This document shows positions 25,154-33,043 of a DNA stretch of 38,054 bases, one piece after another; within the stretch, counting starts at the first letter, position 1, and each line of letters starts with the position of its first letter. The position numbers were made by a program, and so were the translations under genes. Where the stretch lies: the NCBI GenBank assembly GCA_019748235.1, contig JAIEPU010000293.1, forward strand, positions 1 to 38,054. Direction: 5' to 3'. The notes beneath the pieces were generated by a model. The model saw only the letters and a program-made list of their open reading frames with translations, ran no database searches and was not told the origin of the DNA. The stretch is from a bacterium (GTDB lineage: Bacteria > Planctomycetota > Planctomycetia > Kolteriales > Kolteriaceae).

Positions 25154-26524
25154 TTAGCGGATGGGCTGAGTCGGGCGGGGAGGAATTGTCTGTGGGTTGA
25201 CGGGCTGACGAGGATATTGCTGGGCTCGCTGCAGAAGTGCCTGCATCATTCGAAGAGTTTCGTCGTAGGGCGTATGTTCGCGCATCGTCTGACGAAGGAA
25301 TTCATTGATCGGCTCTCGCATCGCGATGGCGATATCAATCTCGGGATTCGAGCCGCGCACATACGCCCCTACCGTGATGAGGTCCTCGTTCTCGGCATAC
25401 GTGGCAAGAATTCGCTTCAGACGCATCGCATTTTCGAGATGTTCATTCGCCACGACATCCGGCATGGACCGGCTGATGCTTTCCAAAATGTCGATAGCCG
25501 GGAAGTGAGCCATGCTTGCCAGACGCCGGTTCAGCCAAATATGTCCATCGAGGATACCACGGACGGTATCGGAGACGATTTCATTCATGTCGTCTCCCTC
25601 GACGAGAACGGTGTAGAGGGCAGTGATGCTCCCTTTCGCACCGAGACCTGCACGCTCGAGTAAGCGTGGCATCATCGCGAAAACGGAGGGGGGATAACCT
25701 TTCGTGGTGGGGGGCTCTCCAGCGCTCAGGCCGATTTCACGTTGGGCCATCGCGAGCCGGGTGAGGGAGTCCATCATGAGAAGGACGTCTTTCCCTTGAT
25801 CGCGAAAGTATTCCGCGACGGCGGTCGCCGTGAAGGCGGCCTTCAATCGGACAAGCGCGGGCTGATCGCTGGTCGCACAGACGACCACACTTCGCTTTCG
25901 ACCTTCCTCGCCCAGATCTTTTTCCAGGAACTCTCGTACTTCGCGGCCTCGTTCACCCACTAGTCCAACGACGATGACATCCGCTTGACAGTAACGCGCG
26001 ATCATTCCGAGCGTGGTGCTTTTGCCGACACCGCTCCCCGAGAAGATTCCGAGTCGCTGACCTTTGGCACAGGTGAGAAGCGAGTCGATCGCTCGCACGC
26101 CGGTCGGCATGGGGACTTCGATGCGCGGACGTGTCAAAGGCGGAGGGGGATCGCGATAGAGGCTGGCTCGATGCGGGAGAAGAATCGGCGGTCCGTCGTC
26201 ATCCAAGTCGCCGAGCCCATTGAGAAGTCGACCGAGCAGTTTCGGGCCAACACGTATGAGAGGGGTCGCGGTAACGAGGCTGACGGTATCGTTTCGCCGT
26301 ACGCCGCGAAGATCGCCGTAGGCAACCATCAAAGTCAAATCGTCACGAAAGCCAACCACTTCGACATCGAGCGACTCGCCGGATTGAAGCTGAATTCGGC
26401 AGCGTGCTCCGAGAGGGACAGGAAACTCTCGGGCTGTGACAGTGAGGCCGACAACGCTTTCGATTCGTCCCCGAATATTCATTGGGATAATCTGATCGAT
26501 TACGTCTCGCAGGCCGCCACTCAT
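25154..26524 (-). CDS. fliI: FliI/YscN-family flagellar or type III secretion ATPase
   Basis: The 456-residue protein is a complete member of the FliI family of F1-like ATPases that energise export through the flagellar or type III secretion apparatus. It shows Walker A GIFSGSGVGKST (159-170), GERGREV (190-196), Walker B LLMMDSLTR (248-256), and the family stretch MAQREIGLSAGEPPTTKGYPPSVF. The C-terminal tail is Pro/Gln-rich (RQPVNPQTIPPRPTQPIR). FliI hexamers normally work with FliH and FliJ. Neither is adjacent: a large glycosyltransferase follows and an 81-codon gene precedes. The ATG at 26524 overlaps the stop codon of that small gene (ATGA), which suggests translational coupling. A start at Met15 (26482) is possible. 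Confidence 0.9.
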   Translation of the reverse strand: MSGGLRDVIDQIIPMNIRGRIESVVGLTVTAREFPVPLGARCRIQLQSGESLDVEVVGFRDDLTLMVAYGDLRGVRRNDTVSLVTATPLIRVGPKLLGRLLNGLGDLDDDGPPILLPHRASLYRDPPPPLTRPRIEVPMPTGVRAIDSLLTCAKGQRLGIFSGSGVGKSTTLGMIARYCQADVIVVGLVGERGREVREFLEKDLGEEGRKRSVVVCATSDQPALVRLKAAFTATAVAEYFRDQGKDVLLMMDSLTRLAMAQREIGLSAGEPPTTKGYPPSVFAMMPRLLERAGLGAKGSITALYTVLVEGDDMNEIVSDTVRGILDGHIWLNRRLASMAHFPAIDILESISRSMPDVVANEHLENAMRLKRILATYAENEDLITVGAYVRGSNPEIDIAIAMREPINEFLRQTMREHTPYDETLRMMQALLQRAQQYPRQPVNPQTIPPRPTQPIR

Positions 26525-26766
26525 GAAGCATCTCGCGGAAAGACGAACGGTAGATCGAGAGCCGCCCGACTCATCAGAATGCTAAACATGGACGGAGCGG
26601 TGAAGAGTGGGCGAATCGCGTGAACGACAGCACCCGGAAAGTCCGAAACCCTTGTCCGGATCGATTTAGACATCGATCGAGAGGTAAGCGAACGAGTCAA
26701 CGCATTCATCGATTGAAAGCGGCGCTCCATGGCGAGCAGCGCTGCTCCGCGTGTTTGCGTTTCCAT
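26521..26766 (-). CDS. Small hypothetical protein translationally coupled to fliI
   Basis: This frame of 81 codons lies between cysS and fliI on the same strand. It has an excellent ribosome site (GGAGGGG, 26780-26774) seven bases before its ATG, and its TGA overlaps the fliI ATG in the sequence ATGA. Both features argue for a real gene. The product begins METQTRGAALLAMERRFQSM, is basic and Met/Ser-rich in its first half and has hydrophobic patches later (SMFSILMSRAALDLPFVF). There is no membrane helix or signal peptide, and I see no FliH or FliJ similarity. It could be a lineage-specific FliI partner, but that is only an inference from position. Confidence 0.5.
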   Translation of the reverse strand: METQTRGAALLAMERRFQSMNALTRSLTSRSMSKSIRTRVSDFPGAVVHAIRPLFTAPSMFSILMSRAALDLPFVFPRDAS

Positions 26767-26806
26767 CGATCGTCCCCTCCGTGGGTTCCCGTTCCGGCTA
26801 CGAGAA

Positions 26807-28420
26807 CTAGCTCTCAAGTTTCCAGCGAGTCCCTTCCTTGCCATCTTGCAAGGTGACGCCGATCTGAGCGAGACCGTCCCGAATACGATCGGAAAGAGCG
26901 AAATTCTTCGACTGCCGCGCTTCCTTACGGAGCTCGATCATGAGTTCGAGGACCTTCGAGAGAAGTCCGTCGTCGCCCGCGGCAGCATTCTTTGGAGCAT
27001 CGAGCAAGAGGCCAAGGATGCTTACGAGTTCCTTGAGGACGACGGTCCCCTTGCGGAATTGCTCTTTATCTTCTGCCTTAGCAGACGAGGCATCGAGATT
27101 CTTGTCTCCTGCGAAACGGTTGAGAGCGGTCACCAATTCACCGACGACGGCAATCGCGCCTCCTGTGTTGAAGTCGTCATCCATGTATTCGAGATAACGG
27201 CGACGGTATTCAGCCACGTCCGTGAGGAAGGGCGAATTCGTTTCCCAAGCGAGCGGAGCACGCTTCGTCGGTGCTTTGAGCGTGTAGAACGATTCTCCCA
27301 ATACCCGAGCAACCAGTTCGGCCAGCGTGTGGATCTTCGTCAGTCCACCAGCCACTTCCTGGATGCGTTCGTCGCTGAAGTTGATTGGACTGCGGTAATG
27401 CGTCGAAAGAAGAAAGTATCGAATCGTTTCCGGGCTGAATTTGGAGAAGAGGTCGGTCAGGGTGCGAATGTTCCCCTTCGACTTAGACATCTTCCCTTCC
27501 TCTTGCGAGGCGAAGTCACCTTCACGCGCGCCGATTTTTCTCGTCTCGTTCGTGTACTGCATCAAACCGTTATGGAGCCAATATTTGGCATAGGTCTTTC
27601 CGTTGCAGCATTCGGACTGCGCGATTTCATCCTCATGATGCGGGAAGACGAGATCGAGTCCGCCGCCGTGAATGTCGAATGTTTCGCCGAGGAGCGCGGA
27701 ACTCATCACCGAGCATTCGATATGCCAACCAGGTCGGCCATTTCCCCACGGACTGGGCCACGAAGGTTCTCCTGGCTTCGCCCCTTTCCATAGAGCGAAG
27801 TCAGCGGCATTCCGTTTGATGTCGCTCACTTCTTTGCGAGCGCCGGCCATCAACTCCTCGATGCGACGGTTGCTGAGCTTGCCGTAACCGGCGAATGAAG
27901 TGACGTCGAAGTAAACGTCACCGTCCGCGGCGTAGGCGTGTCCCTTTTCGATCAATGTTCCGATCATCTTCAGCATGTGATCGATGTACTTCGTCGCAAA
28001 TGGAAAATGATCGACTTCGACCTGAAGTGACTTCAGGTGCTTTTGATAATCCTCGGTCACTCGCTTCGAGAGTTCCTCGATCCCGCAACCTTCCTTGGCG
28101 GCTTGGTTGATGATCTTGTCGTCGATGTCGGTAATGTTGACGACGAAGGAAACGGCATAATCGTTGAAGGCGAGGAACCGTTTGATCGTATCAAAGATCA
28201 CGGGGCCCACCATGTGGCCGATGTGGCTGGCGGAGTAGACGGTTGGACCGCAAAGGTAGATGCCGACTTTCCCTGGGACCACCGGCTCGAAGGTTTCCTT
28301 CTGGCGGGTAAGGGTGTTGTAGATGCGGATCTCGGCTCGCGGCGAAGTCTTGTCGGCTTCCGCGGCGGCGGTTTCTAGCTTTTGAATCAACGGGCGGCCC
28401 CCAGCGTTCGATGACGTCAT
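26807..28420 (-). CDS. cysS: Cysteinyl-tRNA synthetase
   Basis: The 537-residue enzyme charges tRNA-Cys. The class I core has IYLCGPTVYSASHIGHMV, with zinc ligand Cys57 and the HIGH motif at 66-69. NITDIDDKIINQA follows, then the zinc-binding WHIECS and HGGGLDLVFPHHEDE, and KMSKSKGN. The C-terminal helical DALR and anticodon region ends DRIRDGLAQIGVTLQDGKEGTRW, a typical CysRS end. It is longer than many CysRS because of a 30-residue N-terminal extension and an insert near residue 400. I chose ATG 28420 as start; the frame is open to 28474, and the ribosome site is weak in both cases. It is divergent from the M28 peptidase gene. Confidence 0.95.
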   Translation of the reverse strand: MTSSNAGGRPLIQKLETAAAEADKTSPRAEIRIYNTLTRQKETFEPVVPGKVGIYLCGPTVYSASHIGHMVGPVIFDTIKRFLAFNDYAVSFVVNITDIDDKIINQAAKEGCGIEELSKRVTEDYQKHLKSLQVEVDHFPFATKYIDHMLKMIGTLIEKGHAYAADGDVYFDVTSFAGYGKLSNRRIEELMAGARKEVSDIKRNAADFALWKGAKPGEPSWPSPWGNGRPGWHIECSVMSSALLGETFDIHGGGLDLVFPHHEDEIAQSECCNGKTYAKYWLHNGLMQYTNETRKIGAREGDFASQEEGKMSKSKGNIRTLTDLFSKFSPETIRYFLLSTHYRSPINFSDERIQEVAGGLTKIHTLAELVARVLGESFYTLKAPTKRAPLAWETNSPFLTDVAEYRRRYLEYMDDDFNTGGAIAVVGELVTALNRFAGDKNLDASSAKAEDKEQFRKGTVVLKELVSILGLLLDAPKNAAAGDDGLLSKVLELMIELRKEARQSKNFALSDRIRDGLAQIGVTLQDGKEGTRWKLES

Positions 28421-28615
28421 AATGTCCCGAAAAGTTAGCGTGTCCGCCGCAAATACCGGCAACTGCGGAACCAATCAACAGAATCCTTTGACCGCCCGTC
28501 GGAATCGAAGTCGAGCGACTAAGCACGCAAGACGCGAGCGTCGCGACTTTCCCTATAGGCTGGGAACCACGGCGAATGACCGGTTATCGCCGGGTGCCTA
28601 TGTAAGTCTGGGTAT

Positions 28616-28621
28616 TATAAT
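28616..28621 (+). promoter_or_regulatory. Possible -10 element of the M28 peptidase gene
   Basis: A perfect TATAAT occurs 94 bases before the ATG in the divergent gap between cysS and the peptidase gene. No -35 box with a good match lies at the right distance. An inverted repeat with GGCGA/TCGCC arms around a central ACCGGT (28571-28591) lies just upstream and might bind an activator. Confidence 0.35.
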
Positions 28622-28715
28622 GATCTTGGGGCGATTTGACCGAGACTCCTCTACTTGCCATTGGAGGAGAGGGTTGGAGATCCTCGATTACCCTTTGATG
28701 ACAGGTGAGTGACTT

Positions 28716-30590
28716 ATGTTCATTTCTGGGCGATTCGTGAAAGCCCCGCTGACATTGTTCTCCTTGATGACGGTGATCTTTTTCGCCCAAAGCATGAGAG
28801 CGGGCGAACTCTCCATTCCCGATCGGATTAAGGCAGACGTTGCTTTTTTGGCGGCTGACAAGCTCGAGGGTCGCGACGTCGGAACGCCCGGCGGAGCAGA
28901 AGCCGCGAACTTCATCAGAGAACGGTTTCGATCGCTCGGTCTAAAAAGTGGCGTGACCGACGGTTCCTATTTCCAGCCCTTCAAAATAAAAATCGGTTCC
29001 CAAGTTACCGACGCAACCTTTCTCGAATTCATCGCGCCGGACGGTACCGTCACGAAATTGACGCGTGGAACCGATTATCAACCACTCTTCTTCGGGGGAG
29101 ATGGAAAGTTTGATGCGTCGGTGGTCTTCGCCGGGTATGGCATCTCGTCAGAAGACCCTGCCTACGACGAGTTCAAGAACGTCGACGTTGAAGGAAAGGT
29201 TGTTTTGCTCATTCGCCGAGAGCCGCAACAAGACGATCCCAACAGTCCGTTCAACGGCACCGAACTGAGCCGGCATGCGGAACTCGATACCAAGATCAAG
29301 CATTGCTGGCAGCACAAGGCCGCGGCTGTGCTCCTCGTCAGCGATCACCGTTCCACCAGTAAGGATGAAAGCGATCCGCTTCTCAAGCCGGACTACGGAC
29401 CTGGGACAGCGTCGGTCGGCGTTCCTGTCTGCCACTTGACCCGAGCGTGGGGTGACAAACTCCTCGCTGGCACGGCGATTGGGAATCTAGCCGCGGCCGA
29501 GAAGAAGATCGACGAATCGCTTCAGCCGCAATCGATCCCCTTGGAAGGGTGGAAAGTGCGCGGGAACTTCGAGTTCGTTCGAACGCAAGTCGAAACGCCG
29601 AATGTGATCGGCGTTTTGGAAGGTGAAGGTCCGCTTGCCGACGAAACGATTATTATCGGCGCGCATTATGATCACATCGGAATGGGGGGACCGAACTCGC
29701 GGAATCCCAACTTGAACGCGATTCACAATGGAGCAGACGACAATGCCTCTGGAACAGCGGCATTACTGGAACTCGCCAGGCGGTTTGCCGAGAGAGGGGA
29801 GAAGCCGAAGCGGAAACTCGTCTTCATCGCGTTCAGCGGCGAGGAACGTGGACTGCTGGGAAGCGCTCATTACGTCAAACGAGATCCCGTCGTCCCGCTC
29901 GATAAGACGGTCATGATGGTCAACTTCGATATGGTTGGTCGGCTTCGACAAGAGCGACTGATTGTCTACGGCACAAAGACGGCCGAGGGACTGGAAGAGA
30001 TCATCACCAAACTTGACGAGAAGTATGATGCCCTACGTATCTCGCAAGTGCCGCTCGGGGTTCCCGCGAGTGATCACATCACGTTCTATCGTCAAGACAT
30101 TCCCTCGCTGCACCTCTTCACAGGAACTCATCCCGAATATCACATGCCGACCGATGACGTCGAAACCCTGAATTACCCAGGCATGGAAACAGTCGTGAGT
30201 TTCGCGGAAAACTTGATCGATGATTTCATCGCGATGCCCGAGCGTCCGAAGTTCACAAAGGTTGAGGAGAAAGACCCGCATGCTGGCATGGAACTCTCGA
30301 CGAAGGGAGATGTTCCTTATCTCGGTACGAGTCCTGACTACGGCGACGAAGTTGACGGCGTACTTCTCAACGGCGTTCGTGAAGGATCGCCTGCCGACAA
30401 AGGAGGACTGAAGTCGGGAGACATCATCATCGAACTCGACGGACAAGCGATCAAGAACGTTCGTCAATACACCACCGTTCTTTATGCTCATAAGCCAGGG
30501 GACAAAGTAAAAATTGTCGTTCTCCGAGGCGACGAAAAAACAACGCTTGACGTCACGCTTGGCAAACGGGGCGAGACTGAGAAACAATAA
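28716..30590 (+). CDS. Secreted M28-family zinc aminopeptidase with PA insert and PDZ domain
   Basis: The 624-residue protein starts with a signal peptide (hydrophobic 10-25, MRAGEL after it). A PA-type insert spans about 110-270. The M28 catalytic domain has all expected metal ligands: His317 (GAHYDHIG), Asp341 or Asp342 (NGADDNASG), the Glu376-Glu377 pair (FSGEERGLLGS), Asp405 (VNFDMVGR) and His476 (THPEYHMPTDD). A PDZ domain ends the protein (about 525-620: GVLLNGVREGSPADKGGLKSGDIIIELDG). It should cleave N-terminal residues from peptides outside the cytoplasm, with PA and PDZ parts guiding substrates. The ATG follows AGGTGAGTGACTT. It heads a plus-strand group with the ceramidase-like gene 40 bases downstream. 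Confidence 0.9.
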   Translation: MFISGRFVKAPLTLFSLMTVIFFAQSMRAGELSIPDRIKADVAFLAADKLEGRDVGTPGGAEAANFIRERFRSLGLKSGVTDGSYFQPFKIKIGSQVTDATFLEFIAPDGTVTKLTRGTDYQPLFFGGDGKFDASVVFAGYGISSEDPAYDEFKNVDVEGKVVLLIRREPQQDDPNSPFNGTELSRHAELDTKIKHCWQHKAAAVLLVSDHRSTSKDESDPLLKPDYGPGTASVGVPVCHLTRAWGDKLLAGTAIGNLAAAEKKIDESLQPQSIPLEGWKVRGNFEFVRTQVETPNVIGVLEGEGPLADETIIIGAHYDHIGMGGPNSRNPNLNAIHNGADDNASGTAALLELARRFAERGEKPKRKLVFIAFSGEERGLLGSAHYVKRDPVVPLDKTVMMVNFDMVGRLRQERLIVYGTKTAEGLEEIITKLDEKYDALRISQVPLGVPASDHITFYRQDIPSLHLFTGTHPEYHMPTDDVETLNYPGMETVVSFAENLIDDFIAMPERPKFTKVEEKDPHAGMELSTKGDVPYLGTSPDYGDEVDGVLLNGVREGSPADKGGLKSGDIIIELDGQAIKNVRQYTTVLYAHKPGDKVKIVVLRGDEKTTLDVTLGKRGETEKQ

Positions 30591-30630
30591 CGGAATGAAC
30601 CCCGCGTTCTCTTGCCGCCGGAGAGATTTT

Positions 30631-31998
30631 ATGCATCTCGTTCGTTTGTGTGCCATCGTCGCTGTCGTCATCATCGCATTACCCCCGCTGACTTTCGCAG
30701 GAGGTTGGAAGGCGGGAACGGCGAAAGTCGTCATCACTCCATGTGAGCCACTTTGGATGGCGGGGTATGCCGCACGCACGAAGCCGGCCGAGGGAAAAGT
30801 ACACGATCTCTGGATTCGCGCCCTCGCGATCGAAGATCCGAGCGGGAATTTAGGTGTCATTGTCAGTGCTGATGTGGTTGGCGTTTCGCGTCAGATCTGG
30901 GATGCAATTCTGGCTCGGCTTGATGACGTTCTCACGCGCGATCAATTGATGCTGAACTCATCGCATACCCATTCCGGCCCGGTCATGTCCCGTACGCTAG
31001 ACGATATCTATCCGCTCGACGATGAACAGCATGCACGCATCGCTCGCTACACCAGCTTCTTTGAAGAAAAGGGAGCTGAGGTCATCCAGCAAGCGATCAA
31101 GAATCTTGCCCCGGCAAAATTGAGTGCCGGCACTGGTGCGGCGGGATTCGCCGTCAATCGTCGAAATAATCCCGAGGCTCAGGTGACGAAACTTCGGGAA
31201 GAGGGAAGCTTGAAGGGGCCTGTCGATCATTCCGTCCCCGTGCTCGCGGTGAAGAATGAGAAGGACGAATTGCTTGCGGTGGTCTTTGCATACGCGTGTC
31301 ACAACACCACGATGGATTTCTATCAGTGGTGCGGCGACTACGCGGGCTTCGCCCAAGATGATCTTGAAAAGGAACACCCAGGCGTAACGGCGATGTTCGT
31401 GTCGGGCTGTGGCGGTGATCAGAATCCCCTCCCTCGGCGAGATCTGAAACTCGCTCAGAAGTACGGAAAGGAATTAGCAACCAGCGTTGACATGGTCCTT
31501 TCCGGCAAGATGCGTGAGCTAGCCCCCACCCTTTCGACACGGCTTGAATTGGTGAATGTTCCCCTTGGTCAGGTTCCGACGCGCGATGAGCTGATGAAAA
31601 CGGCATCCACCGGAGCGAGTTATCAGCAGCGATGGGCGAAGCGGCTGCTCGGCGAGATGGATGCGGGACGAGCGTTTGAGACCAGCTATGACGTTCCCGT
31701 GCAGATATGGCGAATCGGCGGCCAACTCTGGCTCGCAATGGGGGGGGAAGTCGTCGTCGATTACTCGCTTAAGTTCCACGACATGTTCGGCAAGGACGCT
31801 TGGGTGACGGCCTACGCAAACGATGTGATGGCTTACATCCCTTCACTCCGTGTTCTACGCGAAGGAGGATACGAGGGGCAATCATCGATGATCGGCTATG
31901 GCATGCCGGCGTACCGCTGGTCCGAGGAAATCGAGGATCGGTTGACGTCGGCCGCGAAGCGACTGGTCCATGGAAACAACGAGTCCGCATCGAGATAA
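30631..31998 (+). CDS. Secreted neutral/alkaline ceramidase-like hydrolase
   Basis: The 455-residue protein begins with a clear signal peptide (MHLVRLCAIVAVVIIALPPLTFAGG). It then follows the N-terminal domain of neutral/alkaline ceramidases: GTAKVVITPCEPLWMAGYAAR, VIVSADVVGVSRQIWD and NSSHTHSGP, with His112 and His114 as likely zinc ligands. Further matches are FAYACHNTTM and MFVSGCGGDQNP. Ceramidases split the amide bond of ceramide. Planctomycetes carry many such proteins, and the substrate may well be another lipid or amide. The separate C-terminal immunoglobulin-like domain of true ceramidases seems absent. The start ATG at 30631 follows GGAGAG by five bases and gives the ideal signal peptide; upstream frames do not. 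Confidence 0.85.
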   Translation: MHLVRLCAIVAVVIIALPPLTFAGGWKAGTAKVVITPCEPLWMAGYAARTKPAEGKVHDLWIRALAIEDPSGNLGVIVSADVVGVSRQIWDAILARLDDVLTRDQLMLNSSHTHSGPVMSRTLDDIYPLDDEQHARIARYTSFFEEKGAEVIQQAIKNLAPAKLSAGTGAAGFAVNRRNNPEAQVTKLREEGSLKGPVDHSVPVLAVKNEKDELLAVVFAYACHNTTMDFYQWCGDYAGFAQDDLEKEHPGVTAMFVSGCGGDQNPLPRRDLKLAQKYGKELATSVDMVLSGKMRELAPTLSTRLELVNVPLGQVPTRDELMKTASTGASYQQRWAKRLLGEMDAGRAFETSYDVPVQIWRIGGQLWLAMGGEVVVDYSLKFHDMFGKDAWVTAYANDVMAYIPSLRVLREGGYEGQSSMIGYGMPAYRWSEEIEDRLTSAAKRLVHGNNESASR

Positions 31999-32026
31999 AC
32001 TTGGGGTTCGAAGCAAAGGTTCTTTC

Positions 32027-33043
32027 GTGATTCAAGCGGCTATTCAAACCGAACACACTAAACGAGATATCGGCGGAATTCCGTTCGAATCTCCCTTCAC
32101 TCTCGCTGCGCTCTCGGGCTATTCCGATCTGGCAATGCGGATGGTCTGCCGATCCCTTGGGGCTTGTCTCACTCGTCACGAAGTGGTTCTCGATCAGTTC
32201 ATTCTCGACCATGGGACCGGTCCCAAAAGCGGAGAGCATCTCGATCCGGGGGACCGTCCAATTGCCTGCCAACTGATGGGCCGGGATCCAGTAGAGATGG
32301 GACAAGCCGCCCGACGAATGGCGAGCTTCGGCTATGACATCGTCGACATCAACTTCGGCTGCCCCGTCAAGAAAGTGCTTGGGCGTTGTCGCGGCGGTTT
32401 TCTTCTCAGCGAACCGGAAACGGCCATTCAAATGGTTCGCGAGGTGAAAGCGGCGGTCGATGTCCCCGTCACAATCAAGATGCGTCGTGGATTGGACGAG
32501 TCTCCTTTATCGCGTGAACGCTTCTGGCATATTCTCTCCGCGGCGGTTGACCTCGGTATTGCCGGCGTGGTGGTGCATGGACGGACCGTCGATCAGCGCT
32601 ACGAAGGTTTCGCGAAGTGGGAAATCATCGGCGAAGTGAAAAGTCGCTTCCCCCACTTGGCAGTCATGGGGAGCGGCGATCTTTATACCGCGGAGGATTG
32701 CCTTCGCATGCTTCGTGAGACCGGTTGCGACGGGGTCACGATCGCGCGCGGGGCGATTGAGAACCCTTGGGTCTTTCGTGATTGCCTCGCCCTCTGGCGA
32801 GGAGAGGAGAAGCCCGCGCCGCCGACACTTGCCGAGCAAGCAAAGTTGTTTGACGATCAGTACGAGATCGCGATCAATCTCTATGGCCTCGAACGTGCCA
32901 CCCGGCAGATGCGAAAGTTCGGCATCAAGCGATCCAAGCTACATCCAGAGCCGGAAAAGGTTCATCGCGCTTTCGTCACCTTGTCGAGCAGCGACGACTG
33001 GGCTCGGGTTCGCTCGGAAATTTATGGCGTTGATTCACGTTGA
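32027..33043 (+). CDS. dus: tRNA-dihydrouridine synthase
   Basis: The 338-residue FMN enzyme reduces uridine in the tRNA D-loop. The TIM barrel begins PFTLAALSGYSDLAMRMVCR and has CQLMGRDPVEMGQAARRM. The active-site motif is DINFGCPVKKV, with the catalytic cysteine in GCP. Also present are VTIKMRRG, VVVHGRTVDQRYEGFAKWEII, GSGDLYTAEDCLRML and VTIARGAIENPWVF. The segment after the active site reads GRCRGGFLL where most Dus proteins have a GAGAAL-like pattern. The likely start is GTG 32027 after CAAAGG. An ATG at 31970 would overlap the ceramidase gene. It is third in the plus-strand group, and its end overlaps the convergent DUF2079 gene by 22 bases. Confidence 0.9.
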   Translation: MIQAAIQTEHTKRDIGGIPFESPFTLAALSGYSDLAMRMVCRSLGACLTRHEVVLDQFILDHGTGPKSGEHLDPGDRPIACQLMGRDPVEMGQAARRMASFGYDIVDINFGCPVKKVLGRCRGGFLLSEPETAIQMVREVKAAVDVPVTIKMRRGLDESPLSRERFWHILSAAVDLGIAGVVVHGRTVDQRYEGFAKWEIIGEVKSRFPHLAVMGSGDLYTAEDCLRMLRETGCDGVTIARGAIENPWVFRDCLALWRGEEKPAPPTLAEQAKLFDDQYEIAINLYGLERATRQMRKFGIKRSKLHPEPEKVHRAFVTLSSSDDWARVRSEIYGVDSR

